64,000 nt of DNA, from assembly GCF_014930455.1 (NCBI RefSeq), contig NZ_JAAIYO010000014.1, forward strand, positions 62,001 through 126,000, given 5' to 3'. This document shows, piece after piece, positions 61,031-64,000 of the stretch (position 1 is the first letter of the stretch; every line of letters begins with the position of its first letter). The notes under the pieces were generated by a model. The model did no database searches. It worked only from the letters and a program-made list of their open reading frames with translations, and was not told the DNA's origin. Origin of the DNA: Corallococcus soli (GTDB taxonomy: Bacteria > Myxococcota > Myxococcia > Myxococcales > Myxococcaceae). Position numbers and translations under genes: made by a program.

Positions 61031-63046
61031 TCAGCCCTGGCGTGCGGAGGGCGAGGCTTCACGGCGCCTGCGAAGAAGCAGGGGCGCCATGGCCAGCAGC
61101 AACCACCCGGCGGCCTCCGCCGCGCCCCCTGAGTGGCAGCCGCAGCCGGACCCGCCTTCCGACGCCTGGGGCACGACCTTCACCTGGAACGAGCAGCGCG
61201 AACTGTTGCCCGCCGCGTCGGTGGCGGTGATTTCGACGGGAGTCTGGCCCACCGGGAAAGTGCTTCTGGAGGGCGGGCTGTAGGCCAGCGCCACCGTGGA
61301 GACGGCGTCCGTCGACTGCGCGGCGGGGTACTGGACCTCCGCCCCCCTGGCGCTGGAGGCGGCGACCTCCTGCGACGGCGGACACGTCAGCTCCGGCGGC
61401 GTCGTGTCACGCACCTTCACCAGGAAGGAGCACGTCTCCGTGTTGCCAGCGGCGTCCCTGGCGGTGACGACAACGGGTGTCTCGCCCAGGGCAAAGCGAT
61501 CACCGCTGACCTGGCTGTAGCTGAGCTGGGGCGGCGCGCCGCTGTCATCGCTCCCCTGCGCGGGGGTGTAGGACACCGCGGCCCCGGTCGCGGCGGCGGC
61601 CTCCGCCGTCACGTCGCTGGAGCAGACCAGGCCCGGCGGGGTGCAGTCCCCGAAGCTGGCGGTGAAGGCCGTGAAGAGCTCGTCACCCTGCTGCCCGTCG
61701 GAAGCGCGGAAGTAGACCTGGTCCCCCACCATGCCCAGCACCTGGATCTGCGAGCCCGTCGGCCCGGACACCAGGTCCACCACCAGCCGGGTGCCGGTGT
61801 CGCTACCGTCACTCTTCCAGAGCTCGACCCCGCTGGCTCCGTCGTCGGCGGAGAAGAGCAGCACCGGACCGACCGGCGTCAGGGTCGCGACCCCGGAGCC
61901 ACTGGCACCGGCGCGGATGTCCCTGACGAGGGTGGTGCCGGCGACGGTGCCGTCGCTCCTCCACAGCTCGCGACCATGGGTGCCATCGTTCGCCACGAAG
62001 TAGAGCCAGGACCCCAGGGCCGTCAGCTGCGCTGGCTGCCCGTTGCCCTCGCCCACGAGCAGATCCCGGACGAGGGTGGTCCCCTCCGAGGTGCCATCGC
62101 TCTTCCACAACTCCTGACCATGAACGGGGTCGCTCATGCTGAAGAAGAGCGTGTCGCCCACCGCCTTGAGCAGCTCAGGGGAGTAGTGGGGGCCAACGGC
62201 GGAAGGCACGATGCGGGTGGTGCCCGCGGCGGTGCCGTTGCTCCGCCACAGCCCCGCCCCTTGGTTTCCGTCATTCGCGACGAGGTAGAGCACCCCGCCC
62301 AGGGCGGTGAGCTCCGCCGGGGACGAGGATCCGGCGCCAGGCCGGATGTCCTTGACCAGGGTGGTGCCGCCCGCGGTGCCGTCGCTCTTCCACAGCTCCA
62401 TGCCCGACGCGCCGTCATCCGCGGCGAAGTAGAGGGTGTTCCCGACGGCGGTGAGCAGCGAGGGCTGGCCGCCGATGCTTCCGGGGACGAGATCCATGAC
62501 GAGGGTGGTCCCCCCCGCGGTGCCATCACTCGTCCACAGCTCGAAGCCCGTGACGCCATCGTCCGCCACGAAGTAGAGCCTGCTGCCCAGGGCGATGAGG
62601 CTGGTGGGCAGACTGGAGCCGCCCCCCGGGACGAGGTCCTTGACGAGGGTGGTGCCCGCCTCCGTGCCATCGCTCTTCCACAGCTCGAGCCCGTTCGCGC
62701 CGTTGTCCGCGATGAAGAAGAGGGTGTCGCCCACCGCGGTGAGCTGGGCCGGGGAAGCGCCCTCCGGGCCAGGACGGATGTCTTTGACCCGCAGGGTGCC
62801 CGCGGCGGTACCGTCCGTCTTCCAGAGTTCGGCCCCGCCAGCGCCGTCGTCGGCGGCGAAGAACAGGGCGCCGCCCACGGTCACGCCCGGGGCCGGGTCG
62901 CTGCCCTCCGCGCCCGGAGCGATGTCCTTGAGGGTCGAGACGGGACGACACTCGGGAGCGGGGATCCCTGCCATCGCAGGCGCGCCAACCGACAGCAGCC
63001 CCGACAACAACAGCAGACACCTGTTCATCAGACCCATCCCTGCCAT
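61031..63046 (-). CDS. ELWxxDGT-repeat exported protein with HYR domains and MYXO-CTERM-like tail
   Basis: 671 aa from the ATG of MAGMGLMNRC (GGGGGAAG close upstream; two further ATGs possible). Signal peptide LLLLSGLLSVGAPAMA. Eight repeats of GxELWKSDGTxxGTTLVKDI, about 48 residues each, form a predicted propeller. Two HYR domains follow (FALGETPVVVTARDAAGNTE, FPVGQTPVEITATDAAGNSS). C-terminus GSGCGCHSGGAAEAAGWLLL, AMAPLLLRRRRE is a MYXO-CTERM sorting tail. Expected to be processed and displayed on the cell surface. It lies upstream of the HYR lipoprotein on the same strand; the 125-nt gap leaves co-transcription open. Confidence 0.92.
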   Translation of the reverse strand: MAGMGLMNRCLLLLSGLLSVGAPAMAGIPAPECRPVSTLKDIAPGAEGSDPAPGVTVGGALFFAADDGAGGAELWKTDGTAAGTLRVKDIRPGPEGASPAQLTAVGDTLFFIADNGANGLELWKSDGTEAGTTLVKDLVPGGGSSLPTSLIALGSRLYFVADDGVTGFELWTSDGTAGGTTLVMDLVPGSIGGQPSLLTAVGNTLYFAADDGASGMELWKSDGTAGGTTLVKDIRPGAGSSSPAELTALGGVLYLVANDGNQGAGLWRSNGTAAGTTRIVPSAVGPHYSPELLKAVGDTLFFSMSDPVHGQELWKSDGTSEGTTLVRDLLVGEGNGQPAQLTALGSWLYFVANDGTHGRELWRSDGTVAGTTLVRDIRAGASGSGVATLTPVGPVLLFSADDGASGVELWKSDGSDTGTRLVVDLVSGPTGSQIQVLGMVGDQVYFRASDGQQGDELFTAFTASFGDCTPPGLVCSSDVTAEAAAATGAAVSYTPAQGSDDSGAPPQLSYSQVSGDRFALGETPVVVTARDAAGNTETCSFLVKVRDTTPPELTCPPSQEVAASSARGAEVQYPAAQSTDAVSTVALAYSPPSRSTFPVGQTPVEITATDAAGNSSRCSFQVKVVPQASEGGSGCGCHSGGAAEAAGWLLLAMAPLLLRRRREASPSARQG

Positions 63047-63772
63047 TCTTCCCCCACGTTCATCGCAATCCTCCAAGCCCGCTCGGGACCCAAACGGTGG
63101 AGGAAAAAGGAACGGGACCTCACGGGCCTGACAAAGCAGACGGAGATCCCTTCTCTACGATCACGCATCGTTCATTCAAACCAGACTTTCCGTCAACCCC
63201 ACATACCGCGCATCTGCGTTTTTCCTGTCTGGCGGTGATGGGTCTGATCACACCTGGCGTCAGGATCGCTCGCCACCCCAAAACGAGACATTCCGGAACT
63301 CATCTCAAAACCAGAATGGACTAACAACATGCGTCATCCGCGCCCGGGGGTGACGTGGGGTGGTTTCGCTCCAGCCTGGTCCTTACTGCCCCCCGGCCTG
63401 ACGCACTGTCGACCACCGCCCTGAAGGCAGGCTTGGATTCGGCTTCGCAATCACTCTCAAGTGCCGTGTCATCGCCGGCCGGGGTCGTTGGGGGCCCGAT
63501 CATCCTTCGCACTGCGTCAGGTGAACTGCTCGCGGAAGGCCCGCGGGCTGCGGGCCGTCCCCTCCCCGCTCCCACACCGCGGCCCCCGCCCGGTTTCTTC
63601 GCGGATGCGAAGTTGAGCGCGAGGCTCCCTGGCCGCAATCGCTTCGCTGGGGTCGCGTACCCACAGCGTCTTTCCGGGCCGGGGTCACGACGGGGTGGTG
63701 GCGCAACTTCCCGTGATGACAGCGGATAATCCGGACGGCAACATCGGATGTATCAGAGGGGGGCAGTACGTC
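63047..63772. other. Intergenic region of about 725 nt
   Basis: AT-richer between 63150 and 63320, probably including divergent promoters. A minus-strand frame near 63525-63690 reads TLWVRDPSEAIAAREPRAQL then RIREETG and ends naturally, so it may be a C-terminal gene fragment of unknown origin. Larger open frames here have poor codon use. No RNA or repeat recognised. Confidence 0.45.
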
Positions 63773-64000
63773 ATGCGAGTCGACGGTCCATCATCTTCAA
63801 CCCAAACAATCTCTTCCGGAGACACAGGCAGGGCCCAGGCCCGCGAGGTCTCCGAATCCAACGTCGTCCGGGAAGAGGAGGCCCCCGACGCGCAAGGTCC
63901 TGATTCGACCTCCAGCTTCGAGGACGCGCCCGCGGCGCACCGGGAGCGACTGCTGCCCCCTCCCCCGCCTCCCCCGCCCGAGCCCCCGCCAGAGGAGGCC
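63773..64000 (+). CDS. Hypothetical protein, N-terminal part only (runs off window)
   Basis: ATG 63773 with GAGGGGGG nine nt upstream and 76 open codons to the window end. Sequence is polar and Ser/Glu-rich (MRVDGPSSSTQTISSGDTGR, EVSESNVVREEEAPDA) and then enters a Pro run (LLPPPPPPPPEPPPEEA). No signal peptide. Such low-complexity starts precede many large myxobacterial proteins; nothing can be said about function. Confidence 0.65.
   Translation, partial: MRVDGPSSSTQTISSGDTGRAQAREVSESNVVREEEAPDAQGPDSTSSFEDAPAAHRERLLPPPPPPPPEPPPEEA

Overview
The window comes from a very GC-rich bacterial chromosome with dense coding, strong third-position G/C bias and many overlapping opposite-strand frames. 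The gene content points to a myxobacterium of the Myxococcus/Corallococcus group (inference): Hanks-type Ser/Thr kinases, several histidine kinases, many lipoproteins with Asp-Ala-Gly linkers, two proteins ending in MYXO-CTERM-like sorting tails, a MopE-like lipoprotein, and a remnant of an AgmX/PglI-type protein. I saw no rRNA, tRNA, CRISPR array, prophage or intact insertion sequence.

Layout. 0-11.7 kb is almost all minus strand: a ParA/MinD ATPase (cut by the window edge), an HNH endonuclease overlapping selA, an unknown 496-aa protein, a VOC protein, a di-iron metallo-beta-lactamase-fold protein directly followed by a Ser/Thr kinase, a MAPEG protein, a secreted unknown protein and a lytic transglycosylase. 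11.8-19.8 kb holds a membrane histidine kinase, zinc-ribbon proteins, an orphan GspC-like PDZ protein whose ribosome-binding site lies in a hairpin, an ABC-F ATPase, and a Ser/Thr kinase with zinc-ribbon and PEGA domains. 19.9-28.1 kb holds lipoproteins and small secreted proteins, ending in a lipoprotein with 14 RCC1 repeats.

The stretch from about 24.4 to 31.8 kb is littered with gene fragments: a TonB-like N-terminus, a frameshifted C-terminus, an RCC1 tail, a frameshifted unknown gene and an AgmX/PglI domain. Between and after them lie three regulator/target pairs transcribed divergently: DUF2867/TetR, SDR/AraC and isochorismatase-like hydrolase/LysR. The TetR pair has a clear tandem palindromic operator. 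35.1-43.6 kb carries a FIST sensor-histidine kinase pair and secreted proteins. 43.7-47.5 kb is an accessory patch: an internally deleted IS5-type transposase, two lipoprotein genes of visibly lower GC, a possible IS630 fragment and about 1 kb without a convincing gene. 47.5-52.2 kb holds small housekeeping or unknown genes (endonuclease/phosphatase family, MazG-like, TerB-like, GFA-like).

52.2-63.0 kb is a block of large exported proteins: a DUF4091 protein with a MYXO-CTERM tail, a lipoprotein with a DAG-repeat stalk and two carbohydrate-binding-like modules, another lipoprotein, a 1033-aa HYR/Ig-repeat lipoprotein, and an ELWxxDGT-repeat protein with a MYXO-CTERM tail. Together they suggest investment in cell-surface display. 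Several genes lack a Shine-Dalgarno sequence and instead have a -10-like hexamer 6-12 nt before the start codon, consistent with leaderless transcripts. The strongest candidate for an undescribed system is the di-iron (oxygen-binding type) protein co-transcribed with a cytoplasmic Ser/Thr kinase.
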